From assembly GCA_019915135.1 (NCBI GenBank), contig JAHLMK010000014.1, forward strand, positions 744,001-808,000: a stretch of 64,000 nt of DNA, given 5' to 3'. The position numbers were made by a program, and so were the translations under genes. Shown here piece after piece: positions 22,549-33,794 of this stretch. Source of the DNA: Strobilurus pachycystidiatus. Its lineage: Eukaryota; Basidiomycota; Agaricomycetes; Agaricales; Physalacriaceae. The notes under the pieces were generated by a model. That model saw nothing but the letters and a program-made list of their open reading frames with translations, did no database searches and was not told where the DNA came from. Numbering within the stretch: position 1 is the first letter of the stretch; each line of letters starts with the position of its first letter.

Positions 22549-23823
22549 ATGCCGACTATCAAGATCAAGCCCAGCGGAGGAACACTTCATGTCAGCTACA
22601 CAATCTCCACCCCCTCATCGCCCAACGCACAGGCTATCGACCGCTCGCTACCAACCATTCTCCTCATCCATCCCGTATACATCGCCCAAGACATTTGGCA
22701 AAGTACGCATCTCCCCCTCGCCGGTTCCGCTCTCCTTTCGCTGACTAGTGGTTTAGTGCAATTCGGCGACGTTCATCTTCGCAGGTTCAACCTTGTCGCC
22801 TTGGACCTTCGTGGCCACGGAGAGACTGGAGGCAAGGTGGGGAAAAAGTACGGACAAGAAGCCGCCGCGGAAGACATTGTGAAATTCATGGTCAGTCAAC
22901 TTTGCCGCATTGTTTTCGTACCCCCTCTCTCATATAATTCACCTCTATAGGATGCTCTCAAACTTCCCCCTTCCCACATCGTGGGTCTTTCTATGGGAAC
23001 CATCATAGCTCTCCAGTTTGCCATCCGGTACCCAAAGAAGATCCTTTCACTGTTTCTTATCTCTCCTCTCGGCCTTGCTGAGGTAAACCTCATGACTGAG
23101 AATCCGACTAAGCTCTAACATAATGCTATTGAATAGCCTGAAGACGTTGCACAAGGTCGACAAGAGATCGCAGACTGCTGGATAGAAGGACACAAAACTG
23201 GCGACGAGTCCGCGCTTCTCGACGCCATCCACGGGGCCCTCCAGCTGGGCTTCAATAGCCAGCAGACCAGCATGGTCGCTGCGTACGTTTAATAATCAAT
23301 TCGCGCACATACTCACGCTCATGTACACCTACGCCACCCTCTCAGGCTCACCGCGCGCACCATCCCGTACGTCAACAAAAACTGGGGCCCCAAGGATCTC
23401 GATTCATTCATCAACGCTACGGTCAAGTTCTTCGCCGAGCGGAAAGAGCACTCACAGGGCGACCTCGCCAAGATACCCTGCCCTGTCAAGCTCGTCCACT
23501 GCATGAGCGACGTCGCGTACCCCGTCGAATATTCTGAGGAGTTCCTGGCCCACCTGAAGGCTGCAGGCGTCAATGCCTCCATAGACCGCCTCGACGATGC
23601 ACCACACTTTGGCAACGTCACGCACTCCCCCGTGTATGTACACCGTTCCCTCCGTCTGTCAGGTTCAAAGGTCTCACCTGTCCCTCGTAGCCTCAATCCT
23701 ATACTTCACAATTTCGTGCTTTCCAATACCGACGGTGGTCTTCCGCCCGTTCCCTCATCTGCCACGTCCCCATACGAAGCAGGCCTTGTCGCGGCTGGCT
23801 GGACCGAAGAGGATGACGACTAG
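22549..23823 (+). CDS. Alpha/beta hydrolase
   Basis: Serine hydrolase of the alpha/beta fold. Exons 22549-22702, 22757-22890, 22951-23082, 23137-23282, 23346-23633 and 23691-23823 give 987 nt and 328 residues. The strand before the oxyanion hole is LPTILLIHPVYIAQDIWQ; NLVALDLRGHGETGG follows. The nucleophile elbow is HIVGLSMGTIIALQFAIRYP (GLSMG). The acid lies near KLVHCMSDVAYPVEYSEEF, and the catalytic His in RLDDAPHFGNV. No signal peptide is present, so it is intracellular. All introns are GT-AG and frame-keeping. TATATAT at 22454-22460 lies about 90 bp upstream. The substrate is not evident. Confidence 0.93.
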
Positions 23824-24056
23824 ACAATTCAATCCATATTTCTATTGTACCACGCTCTTTGCTCTATTTTGAGTTTTTTTCGCTATCGCATATGTACATC
23901 TGTGTCTGTATACTCCTGTTGCAATCATTATTCAATTAGTACCTTGTTCTCAACTTGTAGGCCTGCGCAGTCCGATCGAATTAGGCTATATACAATAAGG
24001 TAGAGATGGTCGTGAGTTCGTGCTTATCGTATCATCATGTAGCGTAGTCATTATCA

Positions 24057-26603
24057 TCACCAAAACTTCCCAAATACACTGCCCCTAGCCGACGGGCCCA
24101 AAATCATACCAACTCCCTCCTGAATGGCCACGCTGACAGGACGCATGGGTGCGCTATCATACACATGCGGACATGGCTGCAATAGAGGCTCTGCCCCAAG
24201 CCGTGGATTTTCCAGCTCACGTTCGTATATCGACGGCTGACGCGCAACCGATCCCAAAGCGTCGTATTGCGGTTGCTCAAATAAGTTCCTCGCCGATCGA
24301 AGGCGATGCAGTACCTGGGGAACAATGTGTCCTTGAGTACAGGAGAGGAGAAAGATATACCCGGCCGACACGTACCTGCTCGTAGAACGCGATCTCTCCG
24401 TCGAGGTGTTCCTTGGTGAGAGTAGAGAAATCTTCGTCCTTTTGCGTATGGTACGTTTCCATCTCGGCCATTGTGGTGTTGAGCACGGTTTCGCAGCGCG
24501 CAGCCATGTCCTCGTCGCTCTGAATCAAATTAAGTATCGATCGAAATTAATTGTATGCAGGTACCGACATGTCCATCGTTCATAGCCTCCTTGTAGCGCG
24601 TTAAAGTCGATCGATGTGTGCTGATGACACCCTAAATGACCACCATATTTAGAATTCAGGACATAACTCGGACCAGTGAGAATAGTACCTCGTATATAGA
24701 GGAGGGATGAGAGACACTCTTGAGTCCTTCGTGGGTCGCTAATTGAGTTCTTCGTGCCTTGAAGGAAAAGGATCGAAAAAGACTCTTGGAAAATGTGTCG
24801 AAGACGTACATGGTCATCGTAGAGATCTCCAACACTCTGAAGAGCCTCGCTTGTTCGTTGCATAGCTTTACTAAGCTTCAAACAACCTGGAACAATGAAG
24901 CGACGATCCAGGTGGTACAATTCCAACTTACTCGTGCAGTTCTCTCGCCAACACCAAGCACCATCTTCGTTCATCAAGCCGACATCTTTCGGGTTATAAT
25001 GAGTGTCTTCATCGACGACACCAGTTGTCGGAGCAGAGGCCAAAGGCTTCGACGTTATTAAGGAGAGTAGCGAATAGGAGAGCAATCGCTCTGCCTTTGA
25101 CATTTCTAAATTACATCGTCAATAACGGGAAAAGCAAAGTTACACGAAGGGATGTAAGTACCGATTCTGGCATCTCGAACGCGACCGAAGATGTTCCGTA
25201 GGCCTTGAACACCTTTTCCCACCGCTCGTGTATGAGTGGCAAATCGATCCACCGCCTCCTCAGCGTCTTCCAGATCCAAGTTGAATGCAGGATGGAAAAC
25301 ATGGGCGTAGAAAGATGGTCCGGCAGGCGGTGATGAAAGATGTTCCGGGACCAGACGCTTCCATTCCTGATTCCGAATGAGCGATGAGACTCCCATTGGA
25401 ATAGATACTCACCAATTCACTTTCACAGCTCAGGAATAGGGTGACCACCTCGGCGTATCGCGCGACAGGATGTCGTACCACACGACCTATGTACCGCTCA
25501 AGGTCACCACGGCGAGCCTCTACAAAGTCTTCACTGAAGCGGCCAGCATATTGCTTCTCAGGTATAGGAGGAAGCGCAATACCCGGTAACCGTCTGGACA
25601 ATGCAGTATGCAGAATGACGAACTGGGAGTATCGTCTTTGTACGGTGAGTCTAGTCGGCGATCCAGGTGGTGTGTTAGGATCGGTTTGTGGAACATTGAA
25701 GAGGGATGTGACGTTGTAGATCGTGAATGCGCCTGAGAGCGAGGATGTTCGTTTAGACGGGGAATGGACAAGGACCCGGAAAGGCGGAATCTTTTCCTTC
25801 CACGCGTGTGTAGCATCCACAAAGTGTCGATCTGCGTCACCCTGACCTGCTAGACTGAGTCGGTTGTTGTTAGATTCCTCTTGGCCGTCATCCGACTCGA
25901 TACTGGGTAACTTTTCGTGAAGATTGAAGGTAGACTCTGTCACGACGGTGTCTGTAGCTTTACCCTTGAGCACCCACTCTTCGGCACCACTGGTGACAAA
26001 GCTAGAGAATCGGTTCAAGCTCTTGCCCCCGAGTAGGCTTTGGCGAAAGCTGGGAAATACCCAGTCGCCCGTGTGCTGGGGAATTATGGGTGTCGCGGAG
26101 CTCTTGGGAGTGATGGTGCTCGTAGATGCATCTCGTTCGTGTTTGCGATTGCGAAACGCTGAGGCGGTCATGTCCAAATCGGGTGCCGGAGTGAATTCAG
26201 AAGTGAACTGCATGTATGATATTGAGGACGTGTACCAGCAGCAGTGAGAGGACTCCCATACCGTGTAGTATGCCCTCGGTAAAAGGCCCATCTCATTGGA
26301 TGCATCCTTGACCAAACTCCAGCCATCCGCGAGGTCTTCCTTGATGACCAGTAATTCATCGCCAGCCTCGACAGACAATTCGCGAAACTCGGCTTTTCCC
26401 TCAAAGTCGTACAGCGCCCGCGCCGGCCAGTGCGTGCCGTCGTCATCGGCATCGTTACCGTCGGCCTCCTCATTGGAGTGAATGGATTCGGACTCGAGGT
26501 GCTCTATCCAAGCGGTTGATCCATTGATACCGGCGTCAAATTCGGATTGAGGACGAAATGCCGAGCTGGCTGGCGACTTTGAGACACGGGGCAGCGTTGC
26601 CAT
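24057..26603 (-). CDS. Sorting nexin with SH3, PX and BAR domains
   Basis: SNX9-like membrane-remodelling protein of endocytosis. Exon 1 (26603-26262) has an SH3 domain: PARALYDFEGKAEFRELSVE, then GWSLVKDASNEMGLLPRAYY. Exon 2 (26207-25413) holds a linker and the PX domain with PFRVLVHSPSKRTSSLSGAF, LTVQRRYSQFVILHTALSRR (phosphoinositide Arg-Arg-Tyr) and LPPIPEKQYAGRFSEDFVEA. From about 25366 on come BAR-type helices: LDLEDAEEAVDRFATHTRAV, then KLSKAMQRTSEALQSVGDLY, and a tail ending GPSARGSVFGKFW. At least six introns, 46 nt and upward. It acts on endosomal or plasma-membrane phosphoinositides by family. Confidence 0.9.
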
Positions 26604-27006
26604 TCACAATTCCTTGTCGTGCTCGTCGTCTTGGCCTGCTGTCGTGGCGGGCGGGAGGCGGGATGATGAAGGACAGGAGAGAAGGCGCGATGATCGACGT
26701 TTCCTTTTCCGACATTAGTTCGGGCGCCGGCCCGAGTTTTCACCTTAGATTTGCTCTAGACCACGAGCAGCGACAACACTGACGGCCTCTTCTTAGCTTG
26801 AGGTTAGCCTTCACTTCAAACTTCTTTTGCTGCTTAAGGTATGCGGCATCTAATGCTCTCTTACTCAGGAATTGAACAAGGAACGTGTCTAGGAACCAGT
26901 GGCTGCCGCCATCTGTCCTCGCGCCCACAGCTCGTCCAATCCGAAGCATAGATCTCAGCTGTGGAATATCATCCAGCAGCGTGAAGTGGCGCTCACTCCC
27001 CCTCCT

Positions 27007-28437
27007 ATGCTGTCTCATCCTGGGCAGCTGCAGCACCAATTGCTTCAATGCGCCCTTTCACCCATCTCCCTCCTGCCTCCCGAGATACTCGAAGAAATCT
27101 TTCGCAATCTCTCTCCATTCAGTATCTTCAACTGCGACGACCCGCATTGGACCATAAGTCGCGTATGTCGCAGCTGGCGCGAGCTATGCGGACGCGCCTG
27201 GTGCGACTTCGAGATCGACATATCGGGTTACGGGGTAGTACCCAGGTCAATTGATCCTTGTACACTAGTCCAGACTGTACTCGACAAGATTCCTGGTCTC
27301 CCCATATCATTTGCCGTAATCCTATACTGCGATGATGGGATCGATGAAGATGCTGAACCTAAGGACCTGCCAGAGTTGTTCTTTGACGTCTTCGCGCTTC
27401 TCATGCAGCACTCCGAGAAGTGGAAACGCGCCTTCTTCTATGGCCCCTTTCCCGCTTCTCTGGCCCAGACCCTTTCTGGTCTTCGTGGCAAACTTCCGCT
27501 GCTCCAGGAACTGTATCTCGACGTCCCGGCAAATCTCTACTTGTCGAATCCGCGCCCAATCACAGCCTTTCAGCTGTCAGATCTAAGGTCGTTGGAGCTG
27601 TTTGAGTTGCCGTTACGCTATCTTTCCGTCAATCCTACACGACTACACCATCTGGCCATCTCCCACGACCATTCCGATTTTCCTCATTCCTCGCTCTACT
27701 ACACACTCTTGACCCTTCCAAACCTCATATCCTTGAAGTTCTATTCATTCCCATGGACATCTGTCAGCTTGGAGGATGAACCACTCCATTCTCATGGCCT
27801 TAGGTCTCTCCTCGTAAAGAGAGCCCACCACTTTGAACGCCTCTCCTTTCCAGGATTGACAGACCTCGAACTCCTGGCCAACCCCAGTGATACTCCAGAT
27901 CCCATCGCAGACATCGGCGCACTTCTCCGGCGGTCGCAATGTGATTTGACCAGTCTGACCCTATCCGATTGTGGTAGTGGTGACCATCTTTTGGACGTCT
28001 TCGGGCTGTTGTCACATCTGCGGAAGCTAGAACTGAGGTTCAACCGGGTCAGCCCCGACGCACTGATGGAAGAGCTCACAATTGTGCTGGCTGAAAAGAG
28101 GCGCTCTGTCCGCCCGGCTCCGTCGGAGTCCCAGCATGCGCACGAGTATGCACCGCTACTGCAGACGTTCCTCGTTGTCATTCATGCTGGTTCATCCTTG
28201 CATTCGTCCAAGTTTGTCAATGCTAAGTTCGTCCGCATGCTCGAAGATAGATTCAAAGCGGGTCTAAAAAGTGGGCACCTTTGTAGCCGGGCGGGATGGC
28301 CGCCATCTCGCGCTACCGCGTTCCCTGCTTTGTTGCGGGGCGACATTCGTTCCCTCCGGGCTCTCAAGCAGGCTGGACATGACCTGCATCTTGAAGTGTG
28401 TGGCACGGATGTGTTGAAAAAAACGGACGGTTCGTAA
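27007..28437 (+). CDS. F-box protein with LRR-like tail (paralogue)
   Basis: Single-exon paralogue of the gene at 6138-7553, on the opposite strand 19-21 kb away. The F-box is SPISLLPPEILEEIFRNLSP with WTISRVCRSWRELCGRAWCD; leucine-rich units such as LSDLRSLELFELPLRYLSVN match the other copy closely. I start at MLSHPGQ (476 residues), the position equivalent to the other copy's start. An in-frame ATG at 26899 would add 36 residues, and that stretch is also similar between the two genes but is closed by a stop in the other copy. SCF substrate receptor by family; partner unknown. Confidence 0.85.
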   Translation: MLSHPGQLQHQLLQCALSPISLLPPEILEEIFRNLSPFSIFNCDDPHWTISRVCRSWRELCGRAWCDFEIDISGYGVVPRSIDPCTLVQTVLDKIPGLPISFAVILYCDDGIDEDAEPKDLPELFFDVFALLMQHSEKWKRAFFYGPFPASLAQTLSGLRGKLPLLQELYLDVPANLYLSNPRPITAFQLSDLRSLELFELPLRYLSVNPTRLHHLAISHDHSDFPHSSLYYTLLTLPNLISLKFYSFPWTSVSLEDEPLHSHGLRSLLVKRAHHFERLSFPGLTDLELLANPSDTPDPIADIGALLRRSQCDLTSLTLSDCGSGDHLLDVFGLLSHLRKLELRFNRVSPDALMEELTIVLAEKRRSVRPAPSESQHAHEYAPLLQTFLVVIHAGSSLHSSKFVNAKFVRMLEDRFKAGLKSGHLCSRAGWPPSRATAFPALLRGDIRSLRALKQAGHDLHLEVCGTDVLKKTDGS

Positions 28438-29024
28438 AGTAACGGCTGATACTTAGCAGAGTCAAACTCGTTGAATCTTAGCACTCAATGTATCACTGAC
28501 AAGTTAACCAAACGGTTCGTCGCGACCGCAACCTTGACACAAAGCCTGAGGATCATGCTCAAACTTATCTCGGCAAGGTCCCTACGGAGCGTTGCCCAGC
28601 ACTGCCGCCCGCACCATCCAGCCCAAGCTTCGAGCAGTGCAATGTGACCGCTCTCAAGAAGAAAAGACGAATCGATACTATTTTCCTTGTCTCACCAGAA
28701 TCCGAAACGTAAGCCCACTGCCCAGCTGTCATTGCAGTGAGCTACAGTGCTTAATTTTACCGCTGGCGCTAACAAAGGTGATGACGGATTTGACTGAGCG
28801 CACAGACAGGGAGTAGCAAGCCGAGGTATGAGTCAAAAGTTTCGACGTGACTGAGACGACGGAAGCAGAGGTAGGTGCTAACTGGTCATCCCAACAATAG
28901 AGTCGGGGTATTCTTACTGAGATTGCGAATATATAGTACAGTGTACGGCCGACAATGAGGAGACTAACGTGACGAATGGTAACGTGGATGCGCAATGGAC
29001 AAGTATTTGTACTTACGGTGACAT
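28438..29024. other. Intergenic, nothing recognised
   Basis: About 590 bp between tail-to-tail genes. Only short unrelated frames are open. Confidence 0.5.
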
Positions 29025-30632
29025 CTACGCATGCGCACTAGACTTGGGCAGGCATAACAGTGCGAAGGACAAGTAGATACTATCCTCGCGGGTACCATCA
29101 GCTTCATTTCCTGTATGATTTACTTCACTTTCTCGCGAGCTCCATTTTGTAAGAGAATCATTCTCCTTGTGGAAGTCATAGAACAAGACCCTCTTTAGAG
29201 ATGTCCACCTCGCCACACTGGATTCATCCGAGCGGCCAAGTGCATAATCGATGACTTCGGGGGTGAAGGGTTGCACCTCCGTGACCACTTGTGGGTCTCC
29301 CATGTTGTTTGTGTCGATGTCGATGAAGTTCTGGAATGTATGGATATCGACGAGAATGGGAATGACTTCTACGGAGACGTCCTCCCGCAGATGCGCGCTC
29401 GCAAGAAAGACAGCGTCGATGCCGCTTAGAACAGTAGTCCCAAGGCAATATTTGCGTTCCAGCATGATACCAAATGGTGGCACCAGCTGAAGGATGGTTT
29501 CCTGAATAGCAGAGCGAAGTACTCCGGGCACGTTATCCAGAATGAGAGCAGGGTCCTCTGTTTCCCCAATGGCAAATATCTTGAACGCGATAACTGCACG
29601 GTGTCCAAATTTGACGGTGGTGACTTCATGGGGAACATCAGGGTAGAACGCCACCCAGGAGCCTATTTCAGCGGAAGGGACTACCTGCCCGTCAACGACC
29701 AAATTTCGGCCCGCCGTAGTGTCACCCAGGCCCAAAAGGAAGGTGCCGACAAGACCTTTCTGCGGGGTGTCGCGATGAGGCTTGAAGTGTCCGCCTTTAC
29801 CATACAAGTGAATTTTGTAAGGCTCCACTCGGACATCACCGGGAATGAAGTGCTGTCCCCAGATCGTCGCGATAGTCTGCAAGAGCTCGGGCTCGACACT
29901 AAAGTTTGAGGCGGGAATTTCTCGCGCACTGCGAACTTCGTCATCAATCTTCGTCACCTGCTCGCGAACATCGCCAAAGCCGGATACTTGAGCGTGCTCG
30001 AACCATTCCTTGAGTGCGGGCTCCATGGTCCTGGTGATTGTGGCGTCGAAAGTATACTGGTCCAGCGAGATGGTGAGCTTGAGGCCGAACCTCAGTTTCC
30101 CAGTTGCGTAAGTACGACAAGCCTTGCTGGAAAGGTCCTTCAGGCTGGAACTCTATTCACAGTGCCGTCAGTTGTAAACTTTGCTTTGAACAAAATATAT
30201 CGCGTACCAAGCGCGATTCGACTTCCGTAAGCTCACGCATGTTCTCATCATCTTCGTCACGTCCCCTGTGATTATCCTGACCATACGTTTCGCTTCTATA
30301 AGTGATCTTCTCTGTGGCGCGTTTGTCATTCAGAGGACAAATGCCTATGGCGGGAATGGGAAACTTGGGTCGAGACAGAGCGTTTTGGATGTCCAGTGCT
30401 GTTCTTACACCATCAAGCTGGCTGGCAGCGGGTATGTTCTGTATCGATGATGAGCTCAACGAGTGGCTACGACAGAACGTCGGACACTTACATTGCCCGT
30501 GATAAAGTATTTGGACAACTGCTCCGCATGGACATCGGTACGAGGCCTCTTGACTTGGGGTTCTGGTTGAGATTCGTCCGTTCCATCAGACCAATCCTCA
30601 TCAGAGAGAGCCTCAGAGTGAGAGCGTAGCAT
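29025..30632 (-). CDS. 2OG-Fe(II) oxygenase (prolyl-hydroxylase-like)
   Basis: Non-haem iron dioxygenase. The first exon starts MLRSHSEALSDEDWSDGTDE and contains a basic QVKRPRTD patch, possibly nuclear. A middle exon region follows. The long last exon reads KLRFGLKLTISLDQYTF, then EPALKEWFEHAQVSGFGDVR and PYKIHLYGKGGHFKPHRDTP, giving the HxD iron ligands (His-Arg-Asp). The distal ligand is in DVPHEVTTVKFGHRAVIAFK (PHEV), where GHRA supplies the 2-oxoglutarate-type basic residue. About 230 residues follow that are not part of the catalytic fold. Such genes are common in Agaricomycetes; the substrate (protein or small molecule) is unknown. Confidence 0.82.
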
Positions 30633-30767
30633 AATCGTTGGGGTTGAAAGAAAGAAAGACTCAAAGGGGAATTTAGAGCGCGATCATGATCACGTGTGTT
30701 CCCGCACCTGAAGTGGAATGAGCGCACGGCCCGGACCAGCCGGTCATCAACTTAACCTGCCACCACA

Positions 30768-31877
30768 ATGAAGCCCGAGCTCGTAGAGTCTATCCGGCCA
30801 CTCTCTTCTTTACATAACTCACTATACTGTCTTATAGAACCTGAACAGTGTCAGTACGCTCTCTCTGACCGGTTTAACCAGCGACTCCTTGGTCATGTCT
30901 CGCGTTTCTGCGCCTGTGTTGGAGGTTACCCCCTCTCAATATCCCGAAGTCGAGCCTCCGTCATGTCGACCATCCGCTTTGCCGCCACCTGGGGATTACT
31001 GTTTGGACATCTTTTTGGGTGACCAGATAGGCCACGGTAGATCTGGGTTGGTTTACACAGTCAATGTCAAGCCTTGTTCGGCCGTTGAATGTTTTGAGCT
31101 ACCTCTACTCGTCGCAAAGGTGTGTATTCCCAATCGCACACAGGACATGATAAACGAAGCTTCTTGCTACGATGAACTGGAGGTGAGTCTTGCCTTGCGT
31201 TTGTATATGACGGGATGTCATTGCCGCCACAGTGCCTACAAGGAGTTGTCACTCCGCGATGCTATGGTTTCTTTCAGTGTCGTGCAGTAGTGCCTTCTCT
31301 TCATCATCACAGGCTCCGTCAACATGAAGAGCTTCTGGAGGAAGAGAACGAGCAACTAGAGGATGAGTTCTGGTACGACGTGGAAGAGCGGAGACGCGCG
31401 GGCGAAGTCATGTCGACCGAGCCGAGATACACACCTATAACCAGACCTCCCCCAACGTTGTGCGAAGACACAATATCGGTTCTTCTACTCGAGAGGGTGG
31501 GCACGCACATCTCGCTCGGAAAGGAGCTCCCGGAAAATTTTGAGTAAGCTGGGATCTCTTCCTGATCCTCATTTCATCTCTGATTCATAAACAGGAATGA
31601 TCTCACAGATATGTATAACGACCTCTCCCAGCTTTACATCATGCACCGCGATATCAGATGGGCGAATGTTCTATCATCGCTGCCCGTGTCAGAGGGCGGA
31701 CTTCCAAGTTTACCCTCACCATTTACGAAGCGCACTTATAATCTTCGTATCATCGATTTTGATCAGTCCCAGAAAAAGGATTACAGTGCGAATTTTTGGG
31801 AACTGTATCATGGAGACTACGTAGAGCGTGTCGTGGATGGTACACGCGATGGATATGTTGTCGAGTACTGGGAGTAG
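30768..31877 (+). CDS. Kinase-like protein, copy 1
   Basis: Exons 30768-30782, 30838-31182, 31233-31543 and 31595-31877 give 954 nt and 317 residues. The first exon encodes only MKPEL. Kinase marks: glycine loop LGDQIGHGRSGLVY (about residues 65-78), VAKVCIP with the ATP Lys (about 98), NEASCYDELE with the helix-C Glu, HRDIRWANVL (catalytic Asp and Asn, about 241-250) and IIDFDQS in place of DFG (about 275). A Glu/Arg-rich helix (LEEENEQLEDEFWYDVEERR) sits in the hinge region. Only about 39 residues follow DFD, ending GYVVEYWE, so the usual APE segment and lower C-lobe are missing. No signal peptide. Activity is unproven; a pseudokinase or small-molecule kinase is possible. Confidence 0.85.
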
Positions 31878-32252
31878 CGTGCTGCTATGATCAGATCTAC
31901 ATAAATCAGTATGAGTTAGTCCAGTACGAGGTTACAAAGATTAGCGGGGAGTGAATGGTCTGGGAAATGACAGTGGGCATGTCTCAAAAGTAAGTAGGGA
32001 CCGCCGAGACAGACGGCGACTCGAAAAATATACGCCTAATACCACACGATGTTGGAAATCAATCGTAAACCATATCACCGTGCACATTCCATGCATGTCT
32101 TCAATTAGGGGGTGGCGAATCTCTTCCTAAGCAGGCGGGTGCTTCGTGCGCCTGCTCCAGTTCCGCTCAACTTGTGGCCCTGACCTGGCCCGAAGTTGTG
32201 ATAGGCGCGCACGGCCCTGACAAGCTGTTCATCAACTGAACTCGCCACCAAA
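31878..32252. other. Intergenic between kinase copies 1 and 2
   Basis: No gene. The sequence is matched in inverse orientation by 58300-59060, including the block accgtgcacattccatgcat and the block caggcgggtgcttcgtgcgc, which supports the inverted-duplication reading. Confidence 0.55.
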
Positions 32253-33369
32253 ATGAAGCCCAACCTCGTAGAGTCTATCCGGCCATTTCTTGGTTCCATA
32301 ATTCACTCTCCTATCTTCTAGAACCTAAACAGTGCCAGTACGCTCTCTCTAACTGGTCTGACTAGCGGCTCCTTGGTCATGTCCCGCGTTTCTGCGCCTC
32401 TATTGAAAACGACGTACTCAGAATATCCCGAAGTCGAGCCTCCGCCACGTCGACCATCCGCTTTGCCGCCACCTGGGGATTTCCGTTTGGACATCTCTTT
32501 GGGTGACCAGATTGGCCGCGGTAGATCTGGGTTGGTTTACGCTGCAAATGTCAATGCTTGTGCGGCAGCTGAATCTTTTGAGCTACCTCTACTTGTCGCC
32601 AAAGTCTGCATCCCGAATCGTACGAAGGACATGGTGAACGAAGCTTCTTGCTATGACGAGCTAGAGGTCAGTCTTTCTCTTTCCTTGCATTGTGAGCCAC
32701 GCTGTACTCATTAGCGCAAAAGTGTCTACAAGGAGTTGTCACTCCTCGATGCTATGGATTCTTTCAGTGCCGTGCAGTGGTGTCCTCTCTTCATCATCAT
32801 AAAGTCTCTCAACATAAGAAGCTTCTTGAGAAAGAGAATGAAATACTGGAGAGTAGGTACTGGCGGGAATGGGAGCGTGCCAGAGACGCGGCCGAAATCG
32901 TGACAGCCGAACCGGAATACATCCCGATAACCAGACCTCCTCCTACTTTGTGCGAGGACACCATATCGGTTCTCCTCCTCGAGAGGGTGGGCACGCAGGT
33001 TCCTCTCGGAGAAGAACTTCCGGAGAACTTCGAGTGAGTTGCAGTTTCTTATCGATACTGTTTCTCTGTCTCAAACCCGATCCCAGAAAGGATCTCCGAC
33101 AAATGTATGATGACCTCGCCCAACTTTTCATTGCCCATCACGACATTAGATGGGCCAATGTTCTTTCCGCGCTTCCGGTGGCAGAGGGCGGGCTTCCAGG
33201 TTTACCCTCGCCATTCACGAAGCGCACATACAACCTCCGCATCGTCGATTTTGATCAGTCTGTAAAAGTAGATTACGGCCAGGAGTCCTGGTATCTGTAT
33301 CACAAGACTTACTGTAACCGTATCGTGCGTGGTACACGGGGGGGATACGTTGTCGAGTTCTGGGAGTAG
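32253..33369 (+). CDS. Kinase-like protein, copy 2
   Basis: Exons 32253-32267 (MKPNL), 32322-32666, 32723-33033 and 33087-33369 give 954 nt and 317 residues, the same exon lengths as copy 1. Differences from copy 1: glycine loop LGDQIGRGRSGLVY, catalytic loop HHDIRWANVL, metal site IVDFDQS. It is nearly identical to copy 6 on the other strand (about six changes in the 96 residues after MSRV), so it is the least diverged pair. Head-to-tail with copies 1 and 3. The frame and all splice sites are intact, so it is probably functional. Confidence 0.85.
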
Positions 33370-33794
33370 AAATGCCATTTCGCAGGACGGTTGATGTCAA
33401 AGTTGAAAGTTCAAGGTTTCGTGCCCAAGTGGCTATCTGTGTGGCGCCTATTGCCACTCATTTGCTCCCAAAATCGCAAAATGACTTCTTGACTATTGTC
33501 ACGATTCAGGAAAGAAGGTACCAACCTTCAGAGTGATTTGTGCTTCCTGAACACCGACGACTCGGCGCCGAGGCTCCCTCAATTCGCTGGCCCAGTTGCT
33601 CAAGCGCCGCCGCGCTCGACGCATACGCACTGTACTCTCCAAAAGGCTAAAGCCGTCGTCCGGTTTGCAGTTGTGGGTCCTTTGTGGCCCTGGGAAGAAG
33701 GCAAGTCCCGGCCCGGATACGCTGGTCATCAACTCAACTTGCTGCCACGATCTGAGTCCATGCTCTTTTCCTCGTATGTATCTACATCCATCAA
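33370..33794. other. Intergenic between kinase copies 2 and 3
   Basis: No accepted gene. A plus frame from 33496 without ATG reads DLCFLNTDDSA...AGPVAQAPPRST. The mirror interval (minus, 57012 downward) keeps a very similar reading. Either a shared short coding piece or simply recent duplicated DNA. Confidence 0.4.
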
